Assembly (NCBI GenBank): GCA_014647935.1
Contig: BMQD01000007.1
Span: 248,001 to 312,000, forward strand
DNA from: Planomonospora parontospora
Lineage (GTDB): Bacteria; Actinomycetota; Actinomycetes; Streptosporangiales; Streptosporangiaceae
DNA length: 64,000 nucleotides
Reading direction: 5' to 3'
Shown here: positions 9,627-18,735 of the stretch, piece by piece
Layout: each line of letters begins with the position of its first letter
How positions within the stretch are numbered: the first letter of the stretch is position 1
Position numbers and translations under genes: made by a program
The notes under the pieces: model-generated
What the model was told of the DNA's origin: nothing
What the model saw: the letters and a program-made list of their open reading frames with translations, nothing else
Database searches by the model: none

Positions 9627-10660
9627 GCACTCCGACGAGCTTCCTCGAACTGAGGGACCTGCGCATCCACTTCCCGACCGACGACGGTCTGGTGAAGTCC
9701 GTGGACGGGCTCTCCTACAAGCTCGAGCGCGGCAAGACCCTCGGCATCGTGGGCGAGTCCGGCTCCGGCAAGAGCGTGACCTCGCTGGGCATCCTGGGCC
9801 TGCACAAGGGCACCCGGGCGAAGATCTCCGGCGAGATCTGGCTGGACGGCGAGGAGCTGGTCAGCGCCTCCGCCGAGCACGTGCGGCGGCTGCGCGGCAA
9901 GAAGATGGCGATGATCTTCCAGGATCCGCTGTCGGCGATGCACCCCTTCTACACCGTCGGCCAGCAGATCATCGAGGCGTACCGGATCCACCACAAGGTC
10001 AGCAAGAAGGTCGCGCGCAAGCACGCGATCGACATGCTCGGCCGGGTGGGGATCCCGCAGCCGGAGCGGCGCGTCGACAGCTACCCGCACGAGTTCTCCG
10101 GCGGCATGCGCCAGCGCGCCATGATCGCGATGGCCCTGTCGTGCGACCCCGAGCTGCTGATCGCCGACGAGCCGACCACCGCGCTCGACGTGACCGTGCA
10201 GGCGCAGATCCTCGACCTCATGCGGGACCTGCAGCGCGACTTCAACGCGGCGCTCATCATCATCACCCACGACCTGGGCGTCGTGGCCGAGCTCTCCGAC
10301 GACATCCTGGTGATGTACGGCGGCAAGTGCATCGAGTACGGCACCGCCGAGGACATCTTCGAGCGTCCCGAGCACCCCTACACCTGGGGTCTACTGGGAT
10401 CGATGCCCCGCCTGGACCGCGAGCCGACCGAGCGGCTGCTGCCGATCAAGGGCAACCCCCCGTCGCTGATCAACGTGCCCTCGGGCTGCGCCTTCCACCC
10501 GCGCTGCGCCTTCGAGGGCCGCACCGGCGGCAAGGCGGACACCGAGGTGCCGGCGCTGCTGGAGTCCTCGGGCGGCCACCTGGTCCGGTGCCACATGCCG
10601 CCGGAGCTCAGGCGGGACATCTGGGAGAACGAGATCAAGCCGAGTCTGGAGTCCTCATGA
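9623..10660 (+). CDS. Peptide ABC transporter ATP-binding protein (DppD/OppD family)
   Basis: A 345-residue ATPase. Walker A is GESGSGKS, the signature is SGGMRQR, Walker B is [13 protein letters not shown], and the switch histidine is in ITHDLG. The C-terminal extension has the Cys-containing CAFHPRCAF segment of the oligopeptide/dipeptide transporter C-terminal domain, usually associated with an iron-sulfur cluster in this subfamily. It begins with ATG overlapping the upstream stop and ends overlapping the next start, so stoichiometric coupled translation is likely. Confidence 0.95.
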   Translation: MSTPTSFLELRDLRIHFPTDDGLVKSVDGLSYKLERGKTLGIVGESGSGKSVTSLGILGLHKGTRAKISGEIWLDGEELVSASAEHVRRLRGKKMAMIFQDPLSAMHPFYTVGQQIIEAYRIHHKVSKKVARKHAIDMLGRVGIPQPERRVDSYPHEFSGGMRQRAMIAMALSCDPELLIADEPTTALDVTVQAQILDLMRDLQRDFNAALIIITHDLGVVAELSDDILVMYGGKCIEYGTAEDIFERPEHPYTWGLLGSMPRLDREPTERLLPIKGNPPSLINVPSGCAFHPRCAFEGRTGGKADTEVPALLESSGGHLVRCHMPPELRRDIWENEIKPSLESS

Positions 10661-11715
10661 GCGAGCCGCTGCTGTCGGTGCAGGGGCTGGAGAAGCACTT
10701 CCCGGTCACCAAGGGCCTGTTCAAGCGCCAGGTCGGCGCGGTCAGGGCGGTGGACGGCGTCAGCTTCGACGTCTTCAAAGGCGAGACGATCGGCCTGGTG
10801 GGCGAGTCCGGCTGCGGCAAGACCACGACGGGCCGGCTGATCACCAGGCTCATCGAGCCGACGGGCGGGAAGGTCGTCTTCGAGGGCAACGACATCACCC
10901 ACATGTCGCAGTCGAGGATCCGGCCGCTCCGCCGCGACATGCAGCTGATCTTCCAGGACCCGTACTCCTCGCTGAACCCGCGGCACACGGTCGGCGCCAT
11001 CGTCGGCGCGCCCTTCCGCATCCAGGGGGTCAAGACCGAGCAGGGGATCAAGAAGGAGGTCCAGGACATCCTCGCCCTGGTCGGCCTGAACCCCGAGCAC
11101 TACAACCGCTACCCGCACGAGTTCTCCGGCGGCCAGCGCCAGCGCATCGGCATCGCGCGGACCCTCGCGCTCAAGCCCAAGCTGATCATCGCCGACGAGC
11201 CGGTCTCCGCGCTGGACGTGTCGATCCAGGCCCAGGTCGTCAACCTGCTGGAGGACCTGCAGAACGAGCTGGACCTGACCTACGTGGTCATCGCGCACGA
11301 CCTGTCGGTGGTCCGGCACATCAGCGACCGGGTCGCGGTGATGTACCTCGGTAAGATCGTCGAGCTCGCGGACCGCAAGAGCCTGTACGACGCGCCGATG
11401 CACCCGTACACCAACGCGCTGCTGTCGGCGGTCCCCATCCCCGACGTCAAGCACCGGGGCGACCGCGAGCGGATCCGGCTGCAGGGCGACGTGCCCAGCC
11501 CGCTCAACCCGCCGCCCGCCTGCCGCTTCCACACCCGGTGCTGGAAGGCCCAGGTGGTCTGCAAGACGGAGGAGCCACCGCTGGTGGAGCTGGCCCCCGG
11601 CCACCAGGTGGCCTGCCACTTCCCGGAGAACGCCGACAAGATCTCGGCTCCGGCGGCCGCGAAGGTGGCACGGAACGTGCAGGACGCGCAGCACCCGAAG
11701 GGCACGATCGCCTGA
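10657..11715 (+). CDS. Peptide ABC transporter ATP-binding protein (DppF/OppF family)
   Basis: A 352-residue ATPase paired with the preceding one. Walker A is GESGCGKT, the signature SGGQRQR, Walker [14 protein letters not shown], and the switch histidine is in IAHDLS. The C-terminal CRFHTRCW segment matches the oligopeptide transporter C-terminal domain. The start overlaps the upstream stop by ATGA. It is the last gene of the operon, followed within 20 bp by a strong hairpin. Confidence 0.95.
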   Translation: MSEPLLSVQGLEKHFPVTKGLFKRQVGAVRAVDGVSFDVFKGETIGLVGESGCGKTTTGRLITRLIEPTGGKVVFEGNDITHMSQSRIRPLRRDMQLIFQDPYSSLNPRHTVGAIVGAPFRIQGVKTEQGIKKEVQDILALVGLNPEHYNRYPHEFSGGQRQRIGIARTLALKPKLIIADEPVSALDVSIQAQVVNLLEDLQNELDLTYVVIAHDLSVVRHISDRVAVMYLGKIVELADRKSLYDAPMHPYTNALLSAVPIPDVKHRGDRERIRLQGDVPSPLNPPPACRFHTRCWKAQVVCKTEEPPLVELAPGHQVACHFPENADKISAPAAAKVARNVQDAQHPKGTIA

Positions 11716-11734
11716 GCGCGGCCCGTCCGCCCGA

Positions 11735-11787
11735 GGGACGCCCGGCGGGGCACGGCTCGCACGAGCCGTGCCCCGCCGGGCGTTCCC
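11735..11787 (+). terminator. Strong hairpin terminator of the peptide ABC operon
   Basis: A nearly perfect inverted repeat of about 25 bp per arm, with a 2-base loop (arms 11735-11759 and 11762-11787), starts 20 bp after the last transporter stop. There is no T-run, as is usual for high-GC actinomycete terminators. It separates the operon from the orphan binding protein downstream. Confidence 0.8.
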
Positions 11788-11995
11788 GTACCGCGGGCCG
11801 GACGAGCCCCGCCGGGAACGCCGGGAACACCGGGAGGGCCCGGCGGCGCCATCCGGCGACCCACTGTCACATTTCTGCCACATCCTCTCACCGAGGGTGG
11901 TCAGCCGCGCCGCCCCCGGTGGATCCTTCGATCACCGGAGAGCCGGTCCGCGCGGGCGGTCGCGATCCGGCGGTGAGACGGCTATGAGGTGCAGC

Positions 11996-13672
11996 ATGCG
12001 ACGAGACGGTGTGCCCCTGCGCAGGACGGCGGCGGTGATCGCGGGTTCGGCCCTGGTCCTGGCCGCCGCGGCGTGCGGGGACGATCCGGCCCCGGGGACC
12101 CCCCGGGCGGCGACCGCGGAGGAGCCGGTCCTGGTCTTCGCCTCCTCGGCCGACCCCGCCATCCTCGACCCGGCCTTCCACAGCGACGGCGAGTCCTCCC
12201 GGGTGACCAGCCAGATCTTCGAGACGCTCGTGATCACCGAGCCGGGCGGCACCGGGGTGGCGCCCGGCCTCGCGGAGAGCTGGAAGGTCAGCGAGGACGC
12301 CGACACCTACACGTTCACGCTCCGCCCGGGCGTACGGTTCCACGACGGCGAGCCGCTGACCGCCGCGGCGGTCTGCGCCAACTTCGAGCGCTGGTACAAC
12401 TTCACCGGCCTGGCCCAGTCGGACTCGGTCTCCTACTACTGGGTGACGGTCTTCCGGGGCTTCGCGAAGAACGAGTCCGGCACCCTCCGCAAGAGCCTGT
12501 ACGGCGGCTGCGCGGCACCGGACGACAGGACCGTCGAGCTGCGGCTCACCGAGCCGTCCGCCGCCGTGCTGTCGGCGCTGACGCTGTCGTCGTTCGGCAT
12601 CGCCAGCCCCAGGGCGCTCAAGGCGTACCGGGCCGACGAGGTCGCCGGGACCGCGGACTCGCCGCGGTTCACCGGGACCTTCGGCACCCGGCACCCGATC
12701 GGCACCGGCCCGTTCAGGTTCGCCGGCTGGATCCGCGGCGACCGGCTGGAACTGGTGCGCAACGACGACTACTGGGGCGAGAAGGCCAAACTCGGCAAGA
12801 TCGTGTTCCGACCGATCGAGAAGGCCGCCGACCGGGCCCGGGCGCTGCTGGCCGGCTCGGTGCACGCCTTCGACTACGCCGACCCGGCCGACCTGGAGGC
12901 GCTCAAGCGGGCCGGCGCGCAGGTGCTGGAGCGGGCGTCGTTCAACATGGGGTACCTCGGCTTCAGCCAGAAGACCGAGATCATGCGCAACCGGAGGATC
13001 CGCCAGGCCATCGCCCACGCGATCGACCGCGACAGGATCGTCGGCACGCGGTACGGCCCGGGCGCGAAGGTCGCCCAGGCGTTCATGCCGGACAGCATGT
13101 GGGGCCACAGCGAGGACTTCGCCGGATACGGCCACGACGTGGCCGAGGCCCGGCGGCTCGTCGCCGAGTCCGGGGTCTCGGAGCCGACCCTGGAGTTCTG
13201 CTACCCCAGCGGTGTCAGCCGCGCCTACATGGTGGACCCGGAGGGCAATTTCCGGCTGATGAAGGCCGACCTGGAGGCCGCGGGCTTCACGGTGAGGCCG
13301 AGGACCCTGCCGTGGAGCCCCGGCTACCTCGACGCCGCCCGGGCCGGTGACTGCCCGCTGTACCTCCTGGGCTGGAACAGCGACTTCGGCGACCCGGACA
13401 ACTTCCTCGGCACGTTCTTCCAGTCGTTCTCCAACCAGTGGTCGTTCCGGAACGAGAAGATCTTCGAGGTGCTGGACCGGGCCGAGAAGGAGCCCGAGCA
13501 GGCCGTGCGGGAGAAGCTGTACAGGCGGGCGAACGCGCTGCTGGCCGACTTCGTGCCGGGCGTGCCGTACGCGCAGAGCCCCTCGTTCTCGGCCGCGGCC
13601 AGGAACGTGACCGGCTGGACGCCGAGCCCGGTGCTGCCCAGCGACTCCTTCGCCAGGGTCGCGCTGAGGTGA
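11996..13672 (+). CDS. Orphan peptide-type ABC substrate-binding lipoprotein
   Basis: A 558-residue family 5 solute-binding protein with a lipoprotein signal peptide (twin-Arg-like RRTAAVIAG then LAAAAC, Cys27). Core signatures include AILDPAFHSDGESSRVTSQI and TYTFTLRPGVRFHDGEPLTAAAV. It is only distantly similar to the binding protein at 6755. It has no permease of its own and lies beyond the terminator, so it is transcribed separately and may use the adjacent importer, which is inference. The start could be ATG 11984 or 11996; both have purine-rich sites, and 11996 is preceded by GAGGTG. Confidence 0.9.
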   Translation: MRRDGVPLRRTAAVIAGSALVLAAAACGDDPAPGTPRAATAEEPVLVFASSADPAILDPAFHSDGESSRVTSQIFETLVITEPGGTGVAPGLAESWKVSEDADTYTFTLRPGVRFHDGEPLTAAAVCANFERWYNFTGLAQSDSVSYYWVTVFRGFAKNESGTLRKSLYGGCAAPDDRTVELRLTEPSAAVLSALTLSSFGIASPRALKAYRADEVAGTADSPRFTGTFGTRHPIGTGPFRFAGWIRGDRLELVRNDDYWGEKAKLGKIVFRPIEKAADRARALLAGSVHAFDYADPADLEALKRAGAQVLERASFNMGYLGFSQKTEIMRNRRIRQAIAHAIDRDRIVGTRYGPGAKVAQAFMPDSMWGHSEDFAGYGHDVAEARRLVAESGVSEPTLEFCYPSGVSRAYMVDPEGNFRLMKADLEAAGFTVRPRTLPWSPGYLDAARAGDCPLYLLGWNSDFGDPDNFLGTFFQSFSNQWSFRNEKIFEVLDRAEKEPEQAVREKLYRRANALLADFVPGVPYAQSPSFSAAARNVTGWTPSPVLPSDSFARVALR

Positions 13673-13720
13673 CCGGCCGTGCTCCCGGCGCCCTCTCCGC
13701 CGGAGCCGGGATCCTCACCG

Positions 13721-14545
13721 TCAGCCCAGGGCGGACATGACGGGAGCGAAGAACCGGCTCCGGTCCCCGGGGAGCGGCCCGGCGCCGAGGACCATGTCCG
13801 AGGTCCGCATCCCCGCCGCCACGCCCCGGGCCTCCAGCCACGCGGCCAGCTCCGGGCGGTCGTCGGCGACCTCGACGCGGACCGGCCCCCGCGTCCGGGC
13901 GGCGAGGTCGGCGATCAGCGCCCGGGCGGTGCCGGGGTCCGCCGCGATCACCGGCCCGACGACGGTGTTGGCCACGTTGCGCCACCGCCCGGCGTAGCCG
14001 GCGATCCCCCCGCGCCCGTCCTCGACCACCCGCAGCTCCTCGGCGAAGTCCGCGTATCTCTCCAGCATCGCCGACCTGTCGGCGCCGGCGACCTCCGCGT
14101 CCAGGTCGGCGATCGCCTTCAGGTCCTCCGGCGCGGCCGCGCGGGAGGACCCCGCCGCCTCCCCGCCGAAGACGCCGACGTGCATGGCCGCCGCACCCGT
14201 CACCCGGAAACCGAGGCGCTCGTACAGGGGGAGGCCCATCGCGGTCGCGTTGAGGAACACCGTCGCGCCGCCCGCCCGCTCCACCGCGTGCCGGACCAGG
14301 CGGCCGGCCAGCCCCCGGCGCTCGCGCCGCTCGGCCACCAGCACCATGCTGACCGCCGCGGTGCGGGAGCCGTAGCGGGTCAGGACCGTCGTGGCGACGA
14401 GCGTGCCGTCCGGATCGGTGATCCCGTAACCCTCGCCGCCCTCCAGCAGGAAGCGCCACTTGCGCTCCTCGCGCCCCCACCGCCGGCTCTCGGCCAGGTC
14501 CAGGCAGGCGTCCAGGTCGTCGGTGGTCAGTTCACGGATCAGCAT
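13721..14545 (-). CDS. GNAT-family N-acetyltransferase
   Basis: A 274-residue protein with an N-terminal GNAT domain: MLIRELTTDDLDACLDLAES is the typical first helix, and the acetyl-CoA loop lies in VLVAERRERRGLAGRLVRHA. The C-terminal half resembles a second degenerate acetyltransferase-like domain, as in other GNAT proteins of this length. The acceptor substrate is unknown. The start was set at 14545, where the domain begins. It is divergent from the LysR gene across an 80-bp gap holding a palindrome, so it is a plausible target of that regulator. Confidence 0.88.
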   Translation of the reverse strand: MLIRELTTDDLDACLDLAESRRWGREERKWRFLLEGGEGYGITDPDGTLVATTVLTRYGSRTAAVSMVLVAERRERRGLAGRLVRHAVERAGGATVFLNATAMGLPLYERLGFRVTGAAAMHVGVFGGEAAGSSRAAAPEDLKAIADLDAEVAGADRSAMLERYADFAEELRVVEDGRGGIAGYAGRWRNVANTVVGPVIAADPGTARALIADLAARTRGPVRVEVADDRPELAAWLEARGVAAGMRTSDMVLGAGPLPGDRSRFFAPVMSALG

Positions 14546-14600
14546 GAACCGATCATGCACGCCGCGGGCCGCGGCGGTCCGATAGTTTCCGGGCATGCCG

Positions 14601-14615
14601 ATAGCCGATGGCTAT
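14601..14615. promoter_or_regulatory. 15-bp palindrome, candidate LysR operator
   Basis: ATAGCC-GAT-GGCTAT is a perfect inverted repeat in the gap between the GNAT and LysR genes. It fits the T-N11-A architecture of LysR-type regulator boxes. A further GATAG occurs 20 bases upstream (14581). Autoregulation plus control of the divergent acetyltransferase is inferred. Confidence 0.65.
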
Positions 14616-14624
14616 TGTGGCTGC

Positions 14625-15479
14625 ATGAGCGTGACACTGCCCGCCGTACGGGCGTTCGTCGAGGTCGCCAGGGCCGGTTCCTTCCGGGAGGCGGCGGCCT
14701 GCCTCGGTGTCAGCCAGCCCACCGTGAGCGCCGCCGTCGGACGCCTGGAGGCGGCGGCGGGGGAGCGGCTGCTGGTGCGGGACCGCGACGGGGTGCGGCT
14801 GACCGAGCACGGCGTCAGGGTACTGGCGCACGCGGCGAGTGTGGTCAGCGCCGCCGACGGGCTGGAGGCGGAGCTGGCCGGGCGCTCGCCGGGGCTGACC
14901 GTGGGCTTCATGGGGGAGGCGGCGGGCGCGCTCACCGCCGGGCTGCTCGACGAGGTGCGCCGCGTCTCCGGCCGCGAGGTACGGCTGCGCCGCTTCGACT
15001 TCGACGACCCGTCCTGCGGCCTGCTGACCGGGGTCAGCGACCTGGCCGTGGTGTGGCCGCCGCTGACCACCGGGGACGCCCTGGAGGTCCGGCCGCTGGG
15101 CACCGACCGGCGGGCGGTCGCGGTGCCGGCCGGCGACCCGCTGGCCCGGCGGGCGGAGGTGGACCCCGCCGAGCTCGGCGGGCGCGTCTGGGTGGTGCCG
15201 AGCAGTCCCGACCCCGTCTGGCGGGCCTTCCGCCACCCCGGCTCCATCGGGGTGCCCGACGTGGCGGGGGAGGTCGGCTCCGGCGCGATCGAGGAGACGC
15301 TGGAGCTGGTCGCGGCGGGCCGGGGCGTCGCCCTGCTCTCGGAGAGCACCGACGAGCACTACGCCCGCACCGGGGTGGTCTTCGTCCCGCTCCCGACCGA
15401 CCACCGGTGCGCCACCGCCGTCGCCTGGCGGCGCGGCGACACCCGCCCGGTGCTGACCGGCGTCGTCGCGGGGCTCTGA
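14625..15479 (+). CDS. LysR-family transcriptional regulator
   Basis: A 284-residue regulator with an N-terminal winged helix-turn-helix (LPAVRAFVEVARAGSFREAA, then SQPTVSAAVGRLEAAAGERL) and a C-terminal periplasmic-binding-like effector domain from about residue 90. The start at 14625 gives the canonical N-terminus; an in-frame ATG at 14595 would overlap the palindrome. It is divergent from the GNAT gene and presumably represses its own promoter, as is usual for the family. The effector is unknown. Confidence 0.92.
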   Translation: MSVTLPAVRAFVEVARAGSFREAAACLGVSQPTVSAAVGRLEAAAGERLLVRDRDGVRLTEHGVRVLAHAASVVSAADGLEAELAGRSPGLTVGFMGEAAGALTAGLLDEVRRVSGREVRLRRFDFDDPSCGLLTGVSDLAVVWPPLTTGDALEVRPLGTDRRAVAVPAGDPLARRAEVDPAELGGRVWVVPSSPDPVWRAFRHPGSIGVPDVAGEVGSGAIEETLELVAAGRGVALLSESTDEHYARTGVVFVPLPTDHRCATAVAWRRGDTRPVLTGVVAGL

Positions 15480-15572
15480 CGTCCGCGGCGCAGGCGGCGC
15501 GACCCGCCGAGGAGCGTCGTCGCGGGGGTTCTGATGCCCGAGGCGCAGGCGGTGTCCGGGACCCGCCTAGGA
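15461..15572. repeat. Imperfect tandem duplication (period about 53-55 bp) across the LysR stop codon
   Basis: The segment from CGTCGTCGCGGGG through the LysR stop to ACCCGCCGAGGAG (15461-15513) is repeated with a few changes at 15514-15572. The second copy also carries the stop codon of the convergent response regulator (15567-15569). Confidence 0.65.
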
Positions 15573-16250
15573 GAGGGCGCCCGGCGTGATCAGGCCGGTC
15601 TCGTAGGCCAGGACCACGGCCTGGACGCGGTCGCGCAGGCCGAGCTTGGTGAGCACGTTGCCGACGTGGGTCTTGACGGTCGTCTCGCTCACCACCAGCT
15701 CGGCGGCGATCTCCGCGTTGGACATGCCGCGCGCGATCAGCTTCAGCACCTCCAGCTCGCGGTCGGTGAGCCGGTCCAGGCGGGCGGGGGTGGACTGCTG
15801 GTGGACCGAGGGCAGGCGGGCGCCGAACCTGTCCAGCAGCCTCCGGGTGACGCTCGGCGCGACGATGGCGTCCCCCGCCGCGATCACCCGGATGGCCTGC
15901 ACGAGCTCGTCCGGCGGGACGTCCTTCAGAAGGAAGCCGCTGGCCCCGGCGCGGAGCGCCTCCACGATGTACTCGTCCAGGTCGAAGGTGGTCAGCACCA
16001 GAACCCTCGGCACGTGCGCGCCGCCGGTGGCCTCGCGCACGATCCGGCGGGTCGCCTCGATGCCGTCCACGCCCGGCATGCGGATGTCCATCAGCACCAC
16101 GTCGGGCAGCAGCGCCCGCGCCTGGTCCTGGGCGACCTTGCCGTCACCGGCCTCGCCGACCACCGTGATGTCCGGCTCGGCCTCCAGGATGAGGCGGAAA
16201 CCGGTGCGCAGCAGCGGCTGGTCGTCCACGAGCAGCACCCTGATCGTCAT
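15567..16250 (-). CDS. Two-component response regulator (NarL/LuxR type)
   Basis: A 227-residue regulator with a receiver domain (acidic pair DD at 9-10, phospho-acceptor Asp55 in VVLMDIRMPG, conserved Lys near DVPPDEL) and a C-terminal LuxR-type helix-turn-helix beginning LTDRELEVLKLIARGMSNAEIA. Its start overlaps the stop of the kinase gene by 4 bp, so the two are co-translated. The signal and targets are unknown. Confidence 0.95.
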   Translation of the reverse strand: MTIRVLLVDDQPLLRTGFRLILEAEPDITVVGEAGDGKVAQDQARALLPDVVLMDIRMPGVDGIEATRRIVREATGGAHVPRVLVLTTFDLDEYIVEALRAGASGFLLKDVPPDELVQAIRVIAAGDAIVAPSVTRRLLDRFGARLPSVHQQSTPARLDRLTDRELEVLKLIARGMSNAEIAAELVVSETTVKTHVGNVLTKLGLRDRVQAVVLAYETGLITPGALS

Positions 16251-17533
16251 CGTGCATCCTTGAGGGGGAAACGGGCGTCGACCTCGAATCCGCCCTCCGA
16301 ACGCGGGCCGATCCTCAGGATTCCACCATAGAGTGCGACGCGTTCGCGAATGCCGACCAGCCCGTGGCCGCTCCGCTCCCCTTCGGGGACGGGCACGGGG
16401 CCCCGGCCGTCGTCCTCGACCCGGACGGTCAGCTCACCGGGGCCGCGCCGTACGGTCACCCAGGCGCGGGCGCCCGGTCCCGCGTGCCGCAGGGAGTTGG
16501 TGAGCGCCTCCTGGACCAGCCGGTAGGCGGCCAGGTCCACCCCCGGCGGCAGCGGGGGCGCATGCTCCCGCCCGCCCTCGATCCCGTCGCGGTCTGCGTC
16601 CCCGTCCCCGTCCCCGTCCGCGTCCGCGCAGGAGCGGATCCGCCCCGCCCCGTCGACCTCCTCGAACCGCAGCCGCGTGCGCAGGCCCGCCTCGGACATC
16701 TGGGCGGCCAGGGAGGGGATCGAGCGGACCCCCGGCCGCGGCTCCCGCTCGGCGGGGGTCGACTCGGTCCTCAGCACGCCCACGATGCCGCGCATCTCGG
16801 CCATCGCGGCCCGGCCCGTGTGCTCGATGGCCGACAGCGCCTCGCGGGCCCCGTCGGGGTTGTTCGCCAGCACCCGCCGGGCCGCGGCGGCCTGCACGGT
16901 CATCACGCTCACGTGGTGGGCGACCACGTCGTGCAGCTCCCGGGCGATCCGGGAGCGCTCCTCGGCCCTGGCGGCCCGGGTGTCGGCCTCCCTGGCGCGC
17001 TCCAGCCGGTCCGCGCGGTCGCGCAGCTCCGCCAGGTAGGCGTGGCGCAGCCGGAGGCTCCGTCCCACCAGCCAGCACGTCACGGTGAGGACGACCTCGA
17101 ACAGCTGGGAGGTCCAGTCGGCGAGGTCGCCTCGCGCCGCCGCGGCGGCCAGCCGGCCCGCGAAGGCCGCCGTCAGCGCGCCCAGGCTGAGCGCCAGGCC
17201 GCGCCGGGCGGCGACGGTGTAGACCAGCCAGAGGGCGGCGAACCCGAGCACCGAGCCGTCCGCGCCGAGCAGGGCCAGCGTCAGGTCGGCGGTGAGGACC
17301 AGGCCGAGCGCCGCCAGCGGGCGGGAGCCGCGCAGCACCGTGGCCAGGCATCCCAGCACGAGCAGGGTCAGGGCCGGCCAGCCGGGACTCCCCGGCCCGG
17401 TGGAGCCGTCCTGGGCGAGGGGGAGGCGGAGGGAGGAGACCGCGGCGACCGCCAGCAGCACCGCGACGACCGCGTCCGCGAGCAGCGGCCGGTCGCGGAG
17501 CCAGGGCCGCAGGCCGCCCAGGGTGTTGCGCAC
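16247..17533 (-). CDS. Sensor histidine kinase (HisKA_3 type)
   Basis: A 428-residue membrane kinase. Four or five hydrophobic segments occupy residues 15-160, followed by a coiled coil and the dimerisation/phosphoacceptor motif ARELHDVVAHHVS with His201. The C-terminal ATPase domain has the N box (LTNSLRHAG) and the G motif (VEDDGRGPVP, GHGLVGIRERVALYGG). A low-complexity Asp/Gly insertion from a CCCCGT-type repeat near 16600 lies before the ATP domain. It pairs with the overlapping NarL-type regulator. Start is GTG 17533. Confidence 0.94.
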   Translation of the reverse strand: MRNTLGGLRPWLRDRPLLADAVVAVLLAVAAVSSLRLPLAQDGSTGPGSPGWPALTLLVLGCLATVLRGSRPLAALGLVLTADLTLALLGADGSVLGFAALWLVYTVAARRGLALSLGALTAAFAGRLAAAAARGDLADWTSQLFEVVLTVTCWLVGRSLRLRHAYLAELRDRADRLERAREADTRAARAEERSRIARELHDVVAHHVSVMTVQAAAARRVLANNPDGAREALSAIEHTGRAAMAEMRGIVGVLRTESTPAEREPRPGVRSIPSLAAQMSEAGLRTRLRFEEVDGAGRIRSCADADGDGDGDADRDGIEGGREHAPPLPPGVDLAAYRLVQEALTNSLRHAGPGARAWVTVRRGPGELTVRVEDDGRGPVPVPEGERSGHGLVGIRERVALYGGILRIGPRSEGGFEVDARFPLKDAR

Positions 17534-17738
17534 ACAATCAATCTAGGCGTCCTGCCCGGAGCTCCACCCTGCTGGAGGGGGAGATCGGCCTCATCCCTGC
17601 GGACGAGTCCGCGGCGCGCCGCCCGAGGGCGGACCAGGCGGCCGCACGCCCGCGCGGCGGGCGGCCGCGCCGTACGGACGGGGACGGGTCCGCGGGGCGC
17701 GCCCGTACGGCGTGCGCCCGTGCCGGGCCGTACGGCGC

Positions 17739-18608
17739 TCAGACCTCGTCGGTGGCCTCCTTGACCGCGCGGCGGGTGCTGCGCACGGTGTCGCCGGGCT
17801 GGCGGGCCGGCAGGGGCGGGGGAGTGCCGCCGAACTCGGGGCACAGCTCCTTGTAACTGCACCAGTCGCACAGGCGGCTGGGCCGGGCGACCCACTCGCC
17901 GCTGTCCAGCGCCCGCTCGATGGCCGTCCACAGGGCCTGGACCTTGCGCTCGGTGGCCCGCAGGTCCGCCTCGTCGGGGGAGTAGCGCAGGATCTCACCG
18001 CCGCCCCCGAGGTACATCAGCTGGAGCAGGCGGGGCACCGAACCGTGCAGCCGCCACAGCACCAGCGCGTAGAACTTCATCTGGAACAGCGCCCTGCCCT
18101 CGAAGGCGGGGCCCGGCGCGCTCCCGGTCTTGTAGTCGACGACCCGGACCTCGCCGGTGGGCGCGACGTCCAGCCGGTCGATGTAGCCCCGCAGCATCAG
18201 GCCGCTGTCGAGCACCGCCTCGACGTACAGCTCCCGCTCGGCGGGCTCCAGCCGGCTGGGGTCCTCCAGGGTGAAGTAGCGCTCCAGCAGGGCGCGGGCC
18301 TGGGCCAGCCAGCGCGCCTGCTCCTCCTCGCCGTCGAACATGCCGGCGTAGGCAGGCTCCCGCTCCAGCAGCCGCCGCCACTGGGGCTCCAGCAGGTCCA
18401 GGGCCGCGGCGACGGTGCGCGCGGGCGCCGGCAGGTCGTAGAGCCGCTCCAGCACCGCGTGGACCACCGTGCCGCGCACGGCGGCGGGCGACGGCGGCTC
18501 GGGCAGCTGGTCGATCACCCGGAACCGGTAGAGCAGCGGGCACGTCATGAAGTCACCGGCACGGGACGGCGACAGCGCTCCGACGATCGTGGGCTCGGTC
18601 AGTGACAT
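17739..18608 (-). CDS. RecB-family PD-(D/E)XK nuclease with Fe-S cysteine signature
   Basis: A 289-residue protein. The nuclease core contains the VRVVDYKTG motif (D...D-x-K). An N-terminal cysteine (FMTCPLLYRFR) plus a C-terminal C-x2-C-x5-C cluster (CDWCSYKELC) form the four-cysteine iron-sulfur pattern of AddB/Cas4-like nucleases. A homologous gene lies next to trmI and the proteasome locus in mycobacteria, so this is ancestral synteny rather than a CRISPR-linked Cas4. The start MSLTEPTIVGALSPSRAGDF was chosen at the domain. Role in DNA repair is inferred. Confidence 0.9.
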   Translation of the reverse strand: MSLTEPTIVGALSPSRAGDFMTCPLLYRFRVIDQLPEPPSPAAVRGTVVHAVLERLYDLPAPARTVAAALDLLEPQWRRLLEREPAYAGMFDGEEEQARWLAQARALLERYFTLEDPSRLEPAERELYVEAVLDSGLMLRGYIDRLDVAPTGEVRVVDYKTGSAPGPAFEGRALFQMKFYALVLWRLHGSVPRLLQLMYLGGGGEILRYSPDEADLRATERKVQALWTAIERALDSGEWVARPSRLCDWCSYKELCPEFGGTPPPLPARQPGDTVRSTRRAVKEATDEV

Positions 18609-18735
18609 GTCCGCACTGTAGGCCACCCCGGTGACAGTTCGCGCTCGAGACGGCCGCTCGGAGCCGACGGACCCGCCGCCGGCGCGTAGCATCGAGGCCG
18701 GGAAGCGGTGTGCGACGAGGAGTGGTGAGCCAGCG

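Noticed and set aside
16590-16630. CCCCGT repeat as a regulatory tandem array
   Set aside because: It lies inside the histidine kinase gene and encodes an Asp/Gly linker, so simple low complexity explains it.
17739-18608. Cas4 of a CRISPR system
   Set aside because: The four-cysteine nuclease pattern is shared by AddB/RecB-like proteins; there are no CRISPR repeats or other cas genes, and the location next to trmI/arc is conserved.
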